From Campylobacteraceae bacterium (GTDB taxonomy: Bacteria; Campylobacterota; Campylobacteria; Campylobacterales; Campylobacteraceae), in NCBI GenBank assembly GCA_031282125.1, contig JAITEH010000178.1, forward strand, positions 1 through 6,073: 6,073 nucleotides of DNA, written 5' to 3'. Below are positions 5,959-6,073 of the stretch, in pieces (within the stretch, counting starts at the first letter, position 1; each line of letters starts with the position of its first letter). The position numbers and the translations under genes were made by a program. The notes beneath the pieces were generated by a model that was not told where the DNA came from, ran no database searches, and saw only the letters and a list, made by a program, of their open reading frames with translations.

Positions 5959-6073
5959 ATGATAAAAGTTGCAATCTTAGGCGTAGGCACGGTAGGTTCG
6001 GGCGTTGTAAGGATTTTGGAAAAAAATGCCGACATCATCAAAGCAAGATGCGGCAAAAAAATCGTTCCCGTTA
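5959..6073 (+). CDS. hom: Homoserine dehydrogenase, N-terminal fragment cut by window edge
   Basis: Only the first 38 codons are present. They begin with MIKVAILGVGTVGSGVV, the first beta strand and glycine-rich loop (GVGTVGSG) of a Rossmann fold that binds NAD(P), followed by a helix. This start is characteristic of homoserine dehydrogenase, which reduces aspartate semialdehyde to homoserine for threonine and methionine synthesis. The ATG is two bases after the aminotransferase stop, with a weak GAGA-type ribosome site seven bases upstream that overlaps the end of that gene. Gene order supports the call: hom follows the aminotransferase in C. jejuni (Cj0149c). Whether it carries the C-terminal ACT domain cannot be seen. 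Confidence 0.88.
   Translation, partial: MIKVAILGVGTVGSGVVRILEKNADIIKARCGKKIVPV

Overview
The window looks like a chromosomal segment from a Campylobacterota (epsilonproteobacterial) genome. The main reason is the plus-strand gene order: rRNA 2'-O-methyltransferase (RlmB type), RodZ-like single-pass membrane protein, small periplasmic protein, AlaC-type aminotransferase, homoserine dehydrogenase. As I recall it, this is the same order as Cj0153c to Cj0149c (hom) in Campylobacter jejuni, read in the transcribed direction. Promoter style (an extended -10 of the gnTAnaaT type with phased A/T tracts and no clear -35) and moderate to low GC fit that group.

Layout. Bases 1-2138, minus strand: the first 712 codons of a large secreted protein that runs off the left edge. 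It has a signal peptide, a Het-C/VWA7-type N-terminal domain with a conserved His/Asp motif, a von Willebrand A-like domain whose metal site is degenerate, a hemicentin-type galactose-binding-like domain, an Ig/FN3-like domain and the start of another beta domain. It closely resembles the N-terminal part of animal hemicentin and VWA7. Bases 2139-2425: a very AT-rich divergent intergenic region holding the start signals for both sides. Bases 2426-6073, plus strand: five tightly packed genes with junctions of -8, -4, +12 and +2 bases, almost certainly one operon, cut by the right edge inside hom.

How the genes relate. The last two operon genes belong to amino-acid metabolism (alanine/glutamate transamination and the homoserine branch of the aspartate pathway). 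The second and third genes overlap and encode an inner-membrane RodZ-like protein and an exported protein of unknown function, plausibly partners at the cell envelope. The first gene modifies 23S rRNA and appears to be translated from a leaderless or nearly leaderless mRNA. The divergent hemicentin-like gene has no evident metabolic link to the operon and looks like accessory, surface or secreted cargo beside a conserved block. I see no tRNA, rRNA, CRISPR array, insertion sequence or clear intrinsic terminator.
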